This document shows positions 1-12,126 of a stretch of 64,000 nucleotides of DNA, in pieces. The number at the start of each line of letters is the position of its first letter. Positions within the stretch are counted from its first letter, which is position 1. Origin of the DNA: JADLEX01 sp964586775. Its GTDB lineage: Bacteria > Lernaellota > Lernaellaia > JACKCT01. Below the pieces are notes generated by a model. It was not told where the DNA came from, searched no databases, and was given only the letters and a program-made list of their open reading frames with translations. The stretch covers positions 93,181-157,180 of the forward strand of contig CAZPJD010000184.1 of the NCBI GenBank assembly GCA_964586775.1. The letters are read 5' to 3'. The position numbers and the translations under genes were made by a program.

Positions 1-71
1 GCGCTCTGAGCAAGCCCCGGCTGCTCGGGCCGTTTGACACGGCGACGAGCCGCCGGTAGGATTTTTCGCAC

Positions 72-1067
72 ATGCCGAGCAAGCTCTTTCGTTGTTATTT
101 TGCGAACGCGGTCCTCGCGGCGCTCGCCCTTTGGATCGCGGGCTGCAAGCCCCCGCCCGTCGAGCTGACCCCCGGTCGCTTCGAGATCGTCGAGCCCGCC
201 CGCGACCGCGCCGCCGTGGATGGCCTGTGGCTCATCAAGACCGGCGAGGCGACGACCCCCGACGGCCACCTGCACGAGGGCGGGACCAAGGACCCGGTCA
301 CGATTCCCTTCCTGTGCGCGCTGATCCGGCACGGCGACGACATCGTGCTCGTCGACACGGGCCTGAACCACCACTTCGCGTTTCGGCCACAGGAGTATCT
401 GGGCGGTTTGGTGAAGTTCATCGCCGAGCGCGGATACGAACTGCCCAAGATGGCCGAGGGCCAAGACGTGATCGCTCAGCTCGCACGAATGGCCATCACG
501 CCCGACATGATCCGCCACATCGTCCTCACGCACGCCCATTTCGATCATACGGGCGAGCTTCGGGCCTTTCCCAACGCGCGGGTCTGGGTCGGCAAAGGCG
601 AAAAAGAATACCTCGAGCGCGCCTTCGGGGTGTCGCGCGGGGTGATGCGCGACGATTTCGAGGGCGTCCGCATACGGGAACTCGATTTCACGAAATCGCC
701 GAAGGTTCTGGCCTTTGCGGGGTCGCGCGACCTGCTCGGCGACGGGTCGATCCTCGTCATCCCGACGCCGGGGCACACGCCCGGTGCGGTTTCGGTGCTC
801 GTCAAGACCAAGGCGGGCGATGTCCTGCTGGTCGGCGACGCCGCATACACCAACACCAACATCGACAAGCCGGTCCCGATCGGCCTTGCCACGATCCCCG
901 AGCAGGCGGCGGACACGCTGACGCGGCTCCACGACCTGCGCAAGGGCCGCCCGGAGCTGCGGATCGTCCCCGCGCACGACCCGAACATCTGGCCGGCGGG
1001 ACGCGTCGATCCATGGCCACTGCACGAACCCGCTCAGGACACGTCCTCGGGGAAATCGGGGTCTTAG
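72..1067 (+). CDS. MBL-fold metallo-hydrolase, putative lipoprotein (lactonase-like)
   Basis: 331-residue metallo-beta-lactamase-fold hydrolase. The metal-binding signature THAHFDHTG (HxHxDH) lies near residue 153, followed by TPGHTPGA, VGDAAY and a late VPAHD, the usual order of zinc ligands in the family. The overall layout resembles N-acyl-homoserine-lactone lactonases (AiiA/AttM type), but substrate cannot be read from sequence. The N-terminus is a signal peptide ending in an IAGC lipobox, so the protein is probably lipid-anchored outside the cytoplasm, which is unusual for lactonases. An AGGA lies about 9 bases before the ATG. It stands alone; the next gene starts 169 bp downstream with its own strong ribosome-binding site. 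Confidence 0.85.
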   Translation: MPSKLFRCYFANAVLAALALWIAGCKPPPVELTPGRFEIVEPARDRAAVDGLWLIKTGEATTPDGHLHEGGTKDPVTIPFLCALIRHGDDIVLVDTGLNHHFAFRPQEYLGGLVKFIAERGYELPKMAEGQDVIAQLARMAITPDMIRHIVLTHAHFDHTGELRAFPNARVWVGKGEKEYLERAFGVSRGVMRDDFEGVRIRELDFTKSPKVLAFAGSRDLLGDGSILVIPTPGHTPGAVSVLVKTKAGDVLLVGDAAYTNTNIDKPVPIGLATIPEQAADTLTRLHDLRKGRPELRIVPAHDPNIWPAGRVDPWPLHEPAQDTSSGKSGS

Positions 1068-1236
1068 GCGATTTCCCCGCGAGTATTCCGGCGTTCGCCT
1101 CCCGGTCGGCACCCTCGGGCGGGAGTCGGATTCTTTTGACATCGCACCCGATTTCCGGTATGAATTGCGCCAATCGATATGGGAGTGAAGCGGGAGGCAA
1201 CCGCTGAACCTTTTTTGACCACGGGAGGACTACCTG

Positions 1237-2625
1237 ATGCGAAAACGGACTGCGTTCGCGATGATCGCGCTCGCCATGACGATGCTTGTGGGCGCCGGCT
1301 GCGACGAAGCGGCCGAAGAGGCGCTCGAAGCGGCCACCGGTTTGGACTTCGTCCTGAACGAGGACGATGCGGACGTGACGTCCCCCGATGGGTGGGTGTT
1401 CCTGTTCGGCGTCGTTCTCGATGAGGAACAGTCCAAGCTGATCGACCAGGAATTCGAGGTTCCGCTGGACGTGCTCGAGAGCGTCGTCGACCTCGACGGC
1501 ATCGAGTACATGCTCGCGTTCGCCAAGAAAGAGGCGCTCGAGGGCTACGGCAACCGGCTGCGTTACGCGAACAAGTTGAAGGTCGAGGACAAAAAGCTCG
1601 TGCTCGACACCGCCGCCGTCGAGGCGCTCGGCCCGTCGATCGGCTCCTCGGGCGAGGGTCTGTATATCGCGTACTTCGCCGAAGCCCAGAACGGCTACAT
1701 CAACGGCACCGTGACGAGCTGCGACGGCTCGGTGAAGTCGGGCATTCTGGCCACCGCGTCGGACGGCCCGTTCTTCACGTACAGCGCGGATGACGGCTCG
1801 TGGGCCCTGCCCTCGCTGTCCGGCGTGCCCGCTCAGATCAACTTCACCGACGGCGATTGCTCCGGTTCCACCTCGCAGCCCTCGACCGAGGACGGCGAAG
1901 AGAACCCGAAGGATCCCGAAGAGACGCCCCCGATCGACGAACTCCCCGACGGCACCGATTCGACCGATGCCGGCGACACCGAACTTCCGCCCGACGGCAG
2001 CGGCAGCGGCACCACCGACGGCGACTGCGTCGCCCTCGACACCGGCTGGTCGGCGACCGGCGAGTGCGTGGCGTTCGGCGTGAGCAGCGAAGAGTACGAC
2101 GCCCTGTTCCCCGATGGCGACGGCGCGGATTACCTCTACGCCACCAGCAGCGGCAACCAGACGCCGAGCTGCACCCTGTCCACCACCGTGGCGGTGCCCG
2201 AAGGCGCGACGAAGATCAAGGCCACCTACAACTTCCTGTCGCAGGAATGGGAAGAGTGGGCCGGCAGCGCGTACAACGACATCTTCACGCTCATCGTGCA
2301 GGGCGCGCCCGACTACCTCGTCAACCGCACCGTGAACAACACGGCCTCCGCGGGCGACTGGGAAGACATCAGCATGGCGATCCTCGGCATCGATGGCTCC
2401 GCCGACGCCGGCTACAACGGCACGGGCGCGGTCTATGACGGCCAGCTCATGAACGCCGGCGGCGAAGGCGTGCGCGGCGAGCCCGAGGACGACAACGTCG
2501 GCAAGTTCGCGACCGTGAATCTGCCCGCCGACATGACGACGATCACGGTGCTCTTCACCGTGTCCGACGTCGGCGACGCGATCTACGACTCCGCGGGCCT
2601 CGTCGATTCGCTCTGCTTCGAATAA
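1237..2625 (+). CDS. Secreted lipoprotein with C-terminal anchor-type beta domain
   Basis: 462-residue exported protein of unknown function. The first 22 residues form a lipoprotein signal (VGAGC, Cys22). An N-terminal region of about 180 residues is followed by a Pro/Asp/Glu/Thr/Gly/Ser-rich linker (about residues 208-265) and a C-terminal domain of about 190 residues. That domain has the look of 'choice-of-anchor' surface domains: YNFLSQEWEEW, YNDIFTLIVQG, TVLFTVSDVGD, and a final DSLCFE. GGAGG sits 8 bases before the ATG. A strong intrinsic terminator follows, so it is probably monocistronic. No enzymatic motif is visible. Assignment to a named anchor family is inference from pattern only. 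Confidence 0.8.
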   Translation: MRKRTAFAMIALAMTMLVGAGCDEAAEEALEAATGLDFVLNEDDADVTSPDGWVFLFGVVLDEEQSKLIDQEFEVPLDVLESVVDLDGIEYMLAFAKKEALEGYGNRLRYANKLKVEDKKLVLDTAAVEALGPSIGSSGEGLYIAYFAEAQNGYINGTVTSCDGSVKSGILATASDGPFFTYSADDGSWALPSLSGVPAQINFTDGDCSGSTSQPSTEDGEENPKDPEETPPIDELPDGTDSTDAGDTELPPDGSGSGTTDGDCVALDTGWSATGECVAFGVSSEEYDALFPDGDGADYLYATSSGNQTPSCTLSTTVAVPEGATKIKATYNFLSQEWEEWAGSAYNDIFTLIVQGAPDYLVNRTVNNTASAGDWEDISMAILGIDGSADAGYNGTGAVYDGQLMNAGGEGVRGEPEDDNVGKFATVNLPADMTTITVLFTVSDVGDAIYDSAGLVDSLCFE

Positions 2626-2644
2626 TCCGGAAGTCTTCACGACG

Positions 2645-2677
2645 AACGGCGCGGCTTTGGCCGCGCCGTTTTTCTTT
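2645..2677 (+). terminator. Intrinsic terminator after the secreted lipoprotein gene
   Basis: A perfect 11-bp stem (arms 2645-2655 and 2660-2670, 4-base loop) is followed directly by TTTTCTTT. It lies 20 bp after the stop codon and between two convergent genes. Only the plus-strand side has a T-tract, so it should terminate the upstream gene rather than the PilZ gene. Confidence 0.9.
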
Positions 2678-2692
2678 GCGCGAGTCGCCTGG

Positions 2693-3406
2693 TTATAGAC
2701 GCCGGCTGAGGTCCTCACGCTGGCGGGCGAGCATGTATTGGGCGAGGGCCGTCTTCGCCCCGGCCGAGAACGTCTGAAACCGAATCCCGACCTCGAAGAA
2801 ATTCTCCGATCCCGCGCCGATGCGACGCACCTCACCCGTGAGGCGGATGACGCCGAGGCTCCCCAGACGCAGTTCGATGTTTCCGATGGGCTCGCCCAAT
2901 CGATGCTTCGGCTCGCCGCGAAAGACGATGCAGATTCCCGACAGGCTGATGTTGAAAACGATCAGCGCGGCGGCTTCTTTTCCCCTCCGATCGCCGTAGG
3001 AGATCACCTGAATGGGATTCTGGATCGACGGCGCGATGCGATAGCTGTCTCGCCGCTGGATGCGGTCGATGCGCGCCGGGCGGGTGATGAAGACCTCGCC
3101 GCGCTCCACATCCACCCACTCCCCGATGGCCGACTCGAACTCGTAGAAGGCGTCTTGCCAGACCAACCGGATCAGGATCGAGCCGCGAAGCGCAATCAGG
3201 TCCTTGGCGAGCTCGATCTCCTGGGGAAATACGAGGATGCCTTCGGGGCCGAGCTTCATGAGACGCACGAGCGTGAAATCGCGACGACCGCCCGACGACA
3301 ACTCCGCCCGGGCGCGCTCGGCGACCATCTCCTCGAGCGTCCGCTCGAGGGCCTCGCCTTCGAAGTACGCGGTGTTCACGCGGTCATCTCCGGCGTTTGA
3401 CGCCAT
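2693..3406 (-). CDS. PilZ-domain c-di-GMP receptor protein
   Basis: 237-residue cytoplasmic protein with a C-terminal PilZ domain. The two diagnostic c-di-GMP-binding elements are present: RRDSYR (RxxxR) near residue 124 and NISLSG (D/NxSxxG) near residue 155. The N-terminal half resembles the YcgR-N/flagellar-brake type, with alternating strands such as LVRLMKLGPEGI. That layout is typical of proteins that transmit c-di-GMP levels to motility or secretion machinery, but no partner gene is adjacent. ATG at 3406 is used; a GTG at 3379 preceded by GGAG is a credible alternative start. An HD-GYP gene at 20383-21420 may act on the same signal. Confidence 0.85.
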   Translation of the reverse strand: MASNAGDDRVNTAYFEGEALERTLEEMVAERARAELSSGGRRDFTLVRLMKLGPEGILVFPQEIELAKDLIALRGSILIRLVWQDAFYEFESAIGEWVDVERGEVFITRPARIDRIQRRDSYRIAPSIQNPIQVISYGDRRGKEAAALIVFNISLSGICIVFRGEPKHRLGEPIGNIELRLGSLGVIRLTGEVRRIGAGSENFFEVGIRFQTFSAGAKTALAQYMLARQREDLSRRL

Positions 3407-3552
3407 GCGAAGGCAACACCAAACTCGAAGACGTCGATTCGCGCCATGATTCTTCTATCGGATCGTTGTTCCGATTCGATGAACGCGAATTTGGGGCGCG
3501 GTGACGCGCCGACGCATCAGCGACGCGGCCCGAGCCCGGATTCGCAAGATTC

Positions 3553-4572
3553 TCACGAAAAATCCAGCACTTCGACGGTTTCCTGCGCCACGCCGACCGT
3601 CACGGAGCGAACTTGCCCTTCGGGGTCGCCGCCGAGCTGGAACGGGATGTCGTGATCGCTCTCGATTCGGACCCGCGTCAGAAGGTAATCGCGGACACCC
3701 GGATGGCGAATGGTGCCCGTCCAGACCTGCGGCACGCGGGCAATCAGACCGGGGATCGACGTGGACACGAGGCGAAGCTGCAGGTATCCGGGCGGCATCG
3801 TCCCCGCGAACGGAAAGACCTTGAGATTAAAACCGTAGTTCATGGTCGTAGCGAATCCAACGAACCTGAGCGGCCCCTCGAAGATCAGATCGCCGCGCCG
3901 CAGTCCGAGCCGCGTCGGCTGCTCGCCGATCGCGGCCTGAAAAACCGGGTCGTCGGAGTCGTTATAAACGCGCACGTTCCATTGGGACCCGTGCCGGAAA
4001 AAGTACGGGATCGACACGAACACGATGGCGTAGATGTAGCCCCACATACTGTTGGCGAATTTCCAGCGCCATCCCTCGTGGTGCCGGTTTTTCAGCGTGA
4101 TGTAGTCGTTCAGCACCGCGGCGTCGATGCCGAGACCGCCCATGTGCGCGAGGCGGTCGCCGACCTGCAGCATGGAAAAGCGCGTAAAGCGCGATGGCGC
4201 GCCGCGCTTGAGCCGGTCGATCGGGTCCGTCTTGGGCGGCACCTTGAGCTGCCCCGCCCAGCCGTTTCCCGTGCCGAGCTTGAGCAGGCCGATGCGCGGC
4301 ATGACCGCCTCGCGGCCGTCGGCGATCCGGCGTTTCACGTGGCGAAACATCTGCTCGATGATGCGCATGGCGGTGCCGTCGCCACCGCCGCAGAACACAA
4401 GCGGGTATTTTTTTTCGATGATCTCTTCGAGGCAGGCGTCGGACTGCTCGACGGTCTGCGTGACGAACAGGTCCTCGTCCGGCACGTGGCGCGCGACCAT
4501 CTCGATCGTGTGCGCCTTCACCTTGCGCGCCCTGTTGTTCATCACGACCGCGAATCGCTGCGCCTGGTCCAT
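3553..4572 (-). CDS. Diacylglycerol kinase-like lipid kinase
   Basis: 339-residue member of the DAGK catalytic superfamily. The ATP-binding signature FCGGGDGTAMRI occurs near residue 60 and is followed by a conserved GTGNGWA segment; the C-terminal half is the beta-rich domain of YegS/DgkB-type kinases. Expected role: ATP-dependent phosphorylation of diacylglycerol or a related lipid at the membrane. The start is set at ATG 4572 (MDQAQRFAVVMNN), because the family begins with this strand. It sits 7 bp after the deoxyribosyltransferase-like gene and probably shares its transcript. Lipid substrate is not determinable. Confidence 0.85.
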   Translation of the reverse strand: MDQAQRFAVVMNNRARKVKAHTIEMVARHVPDEDLFVTQTVEQSDACLEEIIEKKYPLVFCGGGDGTAMRIIEQMFRHVKRRIADGREAVMPRIGLLKLGTGNGWAGQLKVPPKTDPIDRLKRGAPSRFTRFSMLQVGDRLAHMGGLGIDAAVLNDYITLKNRHHEGWRWKFANSMWGYIYAIVFVSIPYFFRHGSQWNVRVYNDSDDPVFQAAIGEQPTRLGLRRGDLIFEGPLRFVGFATTMNYGFNLKVFPFAGTMPPGYLQLRLVSTSIPGLIARVPQVWTGTIRHPGVRDYLLTRVRIESDHDIPFQLGGDPEGQVRSVTVGVAQETVEVLDFS

Positions 4573-4579
4573 CGCGCCC

Positions 4580-5050
4580 TCACTCGACCGAAGCGAGATT
4601 TCCGGCTGATTTTTGGACAATAGCTTCCAGACGGTCTTCCGACAACCATGCGTCGAATTCTTCGACATCGCGGAACACCGCCGCCGAGAAAAGCCGCACG
4701 ACCCAGTTGTGCGTCATCGGGGTGATCGCGATCACCGGCACGCCCGCGCGCGCGCACTCCCACATCTCGATGGCGGTCCCCATGCTGGCCGTCGGCAGCA
4801 CCGCGATGAGGAATCGGCAGCGCGTGGCGAGATCGATGTGGTGGTGAAACACGCGGTGCGCGTCGGCGTCGTCGTACGCCGGGCTCTCGCGATGATGATC
4901 GACGGGGCAATAGATCGTCCGCGACGGCGTCCTGCGCGCCACGATGTCCTTGATGCGCGCGCGGTAGTCCTGCGTCTCGACATCGCGATCGATTCGCGAA
5001 CCCTGGATGACCCCCGCGAGAAAGAAGTCGTACGCCGGGCCGGTCGTCAC
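4580..5050 (-). CDS. Nucleoside 2-deoxyribosyltransferase-like protein
   Basis: 156-residue protein starting at a GTG whose last bases overlap the nadE stop codon (GTGA), which sets the start and implies translational coupling. It has the Rossmann-like pattern of the nucleoside deoxyribosyltransferase / deoxynucleotide N-hydrolase superfamily: an opening DFFLAGVIQG strand, a central FLIAVLPTASMGTAIEMWE segment with the likely nucleophilic Glu, then GVPVIAITP. The active-site Glu and the S-x-G-T-A-x-E context are seen; substrate is unknown. Being wedged between nadE and a lipid kinase raises a possible nucleotide or NAD-salvage role (inference). Confidence 0.65.
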   Translation of the reverse strand: MTTGPAYDFFLAGVIQGSRIDRDVETQDYRARIKDIVARRTPSRTIYCPVDHHRESPAYDDADAHRVFHHHIDLATRCRFLIAVLPTASMGTAIEMWECARAGVPVIAITPMTHNWVVRLFSAAVFRDVEEFDAWLSEDRLEAIVQKSAGNLASVE

Positions 5051-6807
5051 TCGCCGCCGTCCCGTTCGCCCGACTCGAAGCGGCCGAAGCCCTCGGTGAT
5101 GGGCAGGCGGCGGTCCTTGCCGAAGGCGAGCGGCGTGATCTTCACGCCGGGCGCGGCCTGACGGCGCTTGTACTCGCTGCGCCCGACCTGACGGATCACC
5201 CACGACGCCGTCTCGCGATCGGCTCCGCGCTCCACCATCTGCGCGAGGGACAGTTCTTCCTCGACGTACATCTCGAGGATGTCGTCGAGCACCGCGTATT
5301 CGGGCAGCGAGTCCGAGTCCTTCTGGTTCTCGCGCAGCTCCGCCGTCGGGGCCTTCGTCAGGATTCGCGCGGGGATGAGGTCCGATTCCGCCAGCTCGTT
5401 GACGCGGCGACACAGGTCGTACACGCGGGTCTTCGACACGTCCTTGATGGGCGCGAACGCCCCGCACATGTCGCCGTAGAGCGTCGCATATCCCACGCTC
5501 ATCTCGCTCTTGTTGCCGGTCGCGAGCACGAGGTGGCCGAACTGATTTGAGAGCGCCATCAGCAGCACGCCGCGGATGCGCGCCTGAATGTTCTCCTCGG
5601 TGGTATTCGGCGGGCGGTCGCCCATCACCGGGCGAAGCGCGTCGCCGAAGGCGCCAAACGCATCCTCGATCGGAATCGTCGTCAGCCTGAAGCCGAGCTC
5701 GGCTGCGAGGGCCTGCGAATCCTCGAGCGAATCGTCCGACGAAAAACGGCTCGGCATGAAGACGCCCCAGACGTTCTCGGGGCCGAGCGCACGGCACGCG
5801 ATGGCCGCCACGAGGGCCGAGTCGATGCCACCCGAGATGCCGACGAGCACGCCGGTGAAGCCGTTCTTGCGCACGTAATCGCCCACGCCCGTGGTGAGCG
5901 CGCGCAGCAAAAGGTCGGTGGTGTCGGGAATCGCCTCGACGACAGGCTCCACCGGGTTCGACGGCCGCGTGCCGACCACGGGAACCGGCGTGACGCGCAC
6001 GGGTGCGGCATGCGCCCGTCGCGCGGGGGAGGCGTCGCGATGGCGCGGGTCGCGAAGGCGTCCGTGGCTGGCGCGTTCCAGATCGAGGTCCGTGATGAGC
6101 AACTGCTCCTCGAATGCCGCCGCGCGCGCCACGACGTTTCCCTCGACGTCGATCACGCACGACACGCCGTCGAAGACCAGCTCGTCCTGCCCGCCGACGA
6201 GGTTGCAAAAGATGACGAAGACGCCGTTGTCCACCGCGCGCTGCCGCAGCATGCGCTCGCGCTGCTCCGTCTTGCGCGCGTGAAACGGCGATGCGGAAAT
6301 GTTGAGGATCGCGCTCGCACGGCCCGTGACCGCGGCGTCGACGTAGGGGCCGTCGGTCACCCAAATGTCTTCGCAGATGGTCAGCCCGAAGCCTTCGCCT
6401 CGCAGCGTGATGACGTCCGCCGACTCCCCCGCATGAAAGTAACGGCGCTCGTCGAAGACGCCGTAGTTGGGAAGGTGGACTTTTTTGTAGACGAGCCCGA
6501 CCTCGCCATCGGCGCAGACCGCCGCCGCGTTGTACACGTCCTGATCGAAAACCGGCGTACCCACGATGGCGACGATGCCGCGGGCTTCGGCGGCGATGTC
6601 GGCCAGAGCACGCTCGCACATCTCGACGAAGTGCGGCTTGAGCAGCAGATCCTCGGGCGGGTATCCGGCGATGGCGAGTTCGGGAAACAGCACCAGATCC
6701 GCGCCGGCGTCGCGCGCACGCGACAGGCCATCGAGAATCCGATCGCGATTCTCCGAAACGGCGCCCACCACCGGATTGATCTGCGCGCAGGCGATCCGCA
6801 CGGTCAT
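5047..6807 (-). CDS. nadE: Glutamine-dependent NAD+ synthetase
   Basis: 586 residues, the usual size of two-domain NadE. The N-terminal nitrilase/glutaminase domain carries the Glu-Lys-Cys triad: E43 in FPELAIAGYP, K109 in YKKVHLPNYG and C145 in LTICEDIW. The C-terminal synthetase domain has the PP-loop SGGIDSALVAA and the later STG-type GNKSEMSVGYAT segment. It converts deamido-NAD to NAD using ammonia channelled from glutamine, in the cytoplasm. The gene lies 18 bp after carB on the same strand and overlaps the next gene by 4 bp, so the set is probably co-transcribed. Confidence 0.97.
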   Translation of the reverse strand: MTVRIACAQINPVVGAVSENRDRILDGLSRARDAGADLVLFPELAIAGYPPEDLLLKPHFVEMCERALADIAAEARGIVAIVGTPVFDQDVYNAAAVCADGEVGLVYKKVHLPNYGVFDERRYFHAGESADVITLRGEGFGLTICEDIWVTDGPYVDAAVTGRASAILNISASPFHARKTEQRERMLRQRAVDNGVFVIFCNLVGGQDELVFDGVSCVIDVEGNVVARAAAFEEQLLITDLDLERASHGRLRDPRHRDASPARRAHAAPVRVTPVPVVGTRPSNPVEPVVEAIPDTTDLLLRALTTGVGDYVRKNGFTGVLVGISGGIDSALVAAIACRALGPENVWGVFMPSRFSSDDSLEDSQALAAELGFRLTTIPIEDAFGAFGDALRPVMGDRPPNTTEENIQARIRGVLLMALSNQFGHLVLATGNKSEMSVGYATLYGDMCGAFAPIKDVSKTRVYDLCRRVNELAESDLIPARILTKAPTAELRENQKDSDSLPEYAVLDDILEMYVEEELSLAQMVERGADRETASWVIRQVGRSEYKRRQAAPGVKITPLAFGKDRRLPITEGFGRFESGERDGGE

Positions 6808-6825
6808 GCCCGGCCCCCTCGCCGA

Positions 6826-10086
<3,261 letters not shown>

Positions 10087-10400
10087 GTCGGGGCGGGCTC
10101 TCCCTCGTGACTTTGGATTTCGTCTCGCGGATGCGCCGGTGCCCGCCGTCGGTTCAGGGGAACCGGCGCGACGGGCTGGGATGTCGGAAAACGACACGGC
10201 GCCGAACCGCGGGCGCGAACTTTACCAGCAACGTCGCCGGGGAACAAGCGAGACGCGCCCGGTCGTTTGGCGGCCGCGATCGGCGACGAAACTGAGGAAA
10301 TCGGTCGAATTTTCGGGGGTTTCGCCAATTTTCGGCTATTTTCCAAAACCGATGTTGTGGTAGCATTTGGTCGCGTTTTTTCGCGCGGATGGAGTCCCTC
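10087..10400. other. Divergent intergenic region between carB and the Cys-rich secreted protein gene
   Basis: 314 bp without a credible gene. The half nearest the plus-strand gene (about 10285-10380) is markedly more AT-rich than its surroundings and must hold that gene's promoter; the carB promoter should lie in the other half. I could not pick out convincing -35/-10 pairs, an attenuator or a PyrR-type element. Confidence 0.5.
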
Positions 10401-12065
10401 ATGACGTTTCGGATTTCGGCGCTGCTGATCGGAACCTTGATGCTTGCCGCCTCGTTCGCATGGGCCGATGCGCCGATCGCACGGCACGCGATCGTCGCGC
10501 CCGGTTCCGGCGGATTCGACACCCTGGTTCCACCGCGCCAAACCACGCCGCGCACGGGTTCGCCCACCATCGCCGCGACGCGCAAGGTGCTCTTCGACAC
10601 CTCGCACTATCCCTACACCGACACGGGCGACCCCAGTACCGAGTTCGTCGCGTTCATCCAGACCTTCGAGACCTACGGCTTCGACGTCTACGTGCAGTCG
10701 GATTTCGCGAATCTGATGAATTACGACGTGGTGGTCATGAGCCTGCCGCAGATGGCGTTTTCGCCCAGCGACGTGACCGCCATCGAGGCGTATCTCGACG
10801 CGGGCAAGATCTTCATCATCTTCGGCGAATGGGGTGGTTACGACCCCGGCGGCGCGGGCGGCTGGACGAACCAGTACGTCAACGACCTGCTCGAAGACCT
10901 GGAGACGGGTGTGCAGATCGTCGATTCGCAGGTCTACGAGCCGACCAGCTACTACCTCTACAACAAGTGGATCCTGCTCGACGAATTTTCCGATCACTGT
11001 CTCAACGACGGGATCGGCATGGTCGTGCATCCGCGATGCAGCCACCTCGAAACCGACAACCCCGACAGCGGCCTCTACTTCTCGTCGCCGCAGTCGTACC
11101 TGCTCGAGTTCCCTTCGCAGAACGGCCCCTTCACGATCGCGGCCATTCCCGACCCCACCGTGCATCCCGACTGGAAGATGTTCATCATCGGCGACACCAA
11201 CCTGTTCGCCAGCGATCCGCAGATCGACGCGTTCAACCTCTACGACAACCGGGACTACTCCATCAATCTGATGTTCTGGTGCGACATCGACTGCGACCTC
11301 GACAACGACGGCTACGAGGGCGGCCAGTGCGGCGGCGACGATTGCGACGACTCCGATCCCGACGTCCACCCCGGCGCGACCGAGATCGACTGCGACGGCA
11401 TCGATCAGAACTGCGACGGCGAATCGCCCTGCCCCTGCACCACCGACGAGCAGTGCAGCGACCACCAGTTCTGCAACGGCGTCGAAACCTGCAACACCGA
11501 TACGGGCGAGTGCGAACCGGCGACCGAGGGTCCCTGCCTCGACGACGGCCTGTGGTGCAACGGCACCGAGCAGTGCAACGAATTCACCGACCAATGCTGG
11601 CAGTTCGGTGTGCCTTGCCCCGGCGATGACGGCGTCTATTGCAACGGCGAAGAAAGTTGCAACGAGGACTCGAACGAGTGCGAGAGTTCGGGCAATCCCT
11701 GCGCCGACGACGGCGTCTTCTGCAACGGCTACGAAGAGTGCAACGAGTTGACCGACCTGTGCGAAACGAACTCCGTCTGCGAAGACGACGGCGCGTTCTG
11801 CAACGGCGACGAGACGTGCGTCGAAGAGACGCAGATTTGTGAGCACGCCGGAAACCCCTGCCCCGACGGCGCGATCTGCCTGGAGGACGAGGACTCCTGC
11901 GACGAGCCCGACGAGGACGACGACGTCGAGCCCCCGACGGATGACGACGAGGAAACGCCGCTGGCAGATCCGACGCCGTCCGGCGAGAAAGAGGACGAGG
12001 CGGGTTGGCCCGAGGGCCAAGTCACCGGCGGATGCTGCGGCTGCGGCGACAACGGATCGGATTGA
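10401..12065 (+). CDS. Large secreted Cys-rich protein with MopE-like metal-binding motif
   Basis: 554-residue exported protein. After a signal peptide cut near AWADA comes a domain of about 270 residues with no recognised catalytic motif. Then comes a putative Ca/metal-binding segment of the MopE type (CDLDNDGYEGG, DCDDSDPDVHPGA, DCDGIDQNCDGE). About six degenerate Cys repeats of roughly 25-30 residues follow, each built around FCNGxExCN. The protein ends in an acidic linker and GGCCGCGDNGSD. ATG 10401 is chosen because GGAG lies 6 bases upstream; an in-frame ATG at 10389 is the alternative. Function unknown; a cell-surface or extracellular structural or binding role is inferred. Confidence 0.8.
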   Translation: MTFRISALLIGTLMLAASFAWADAPIARHAIVAPGSGGFDTLVPPRQTTPRTGSPTIAATRKVLFDTSHYPYTDTGDPSTEFVAFIQTFETYGFDVYVQSDFANLMNYDVVVMSLPQMAFSPSDVTAIEAYLDAGKIFIIFGEWGGYDPGGAGGWTNQYVNDLLEDLETGVQIVDSQVYEPTSYYLYNKWILLDEFSDHCLNDGIGMVVHPRCSHLETDNPDSGLYFSSPQSYLLEFPSQNGPFTIAAIPDPTVHPDWKMFIIGDTNLFASDPQIDAFNLYDNRDYSINLMFWCDIDCDLDNDGYEGGQCGGDDCDDSDPDVHPGATEIDCDGIDQNCDGESPCPCTTDEQCSDHQFCNGVETCNTDTGECEPATEGPCLDDGLWCNGTEQCNEFTDQCWQFGVPCPGDDGVYCNGEESCNEDSNECESSGNPCADDGVFCNGYEECNELTDLCETNSVCEDDGAFCNGDETCVEETQICEHAGNPCPDGAICLEDEDSCDEPDEDDDVEPPTDDDEETPLADPTPSGEKEDEAGWPEGQVTGGCCGCGDNGSD

Positions 12066-12126
12066 GGTCGGCCGGCGACGACGTTCGTACGGATTCACGC
12101 GCCGACGACACGAGGTCCGCGGACTG

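Noticed and set aside
1..71. End of an upstream gene (a TGA in the first ten bases)
   Set aside because: Too little sequence to decide the frame or strand.
802..2835. 677-codon open frame antisense to the MBL and lipoprotein genes
   Set aside because: Arg/Val/Ala/Gly-rich translation with no family pattern; it is the shadow of high-GC genes read on the other strand.
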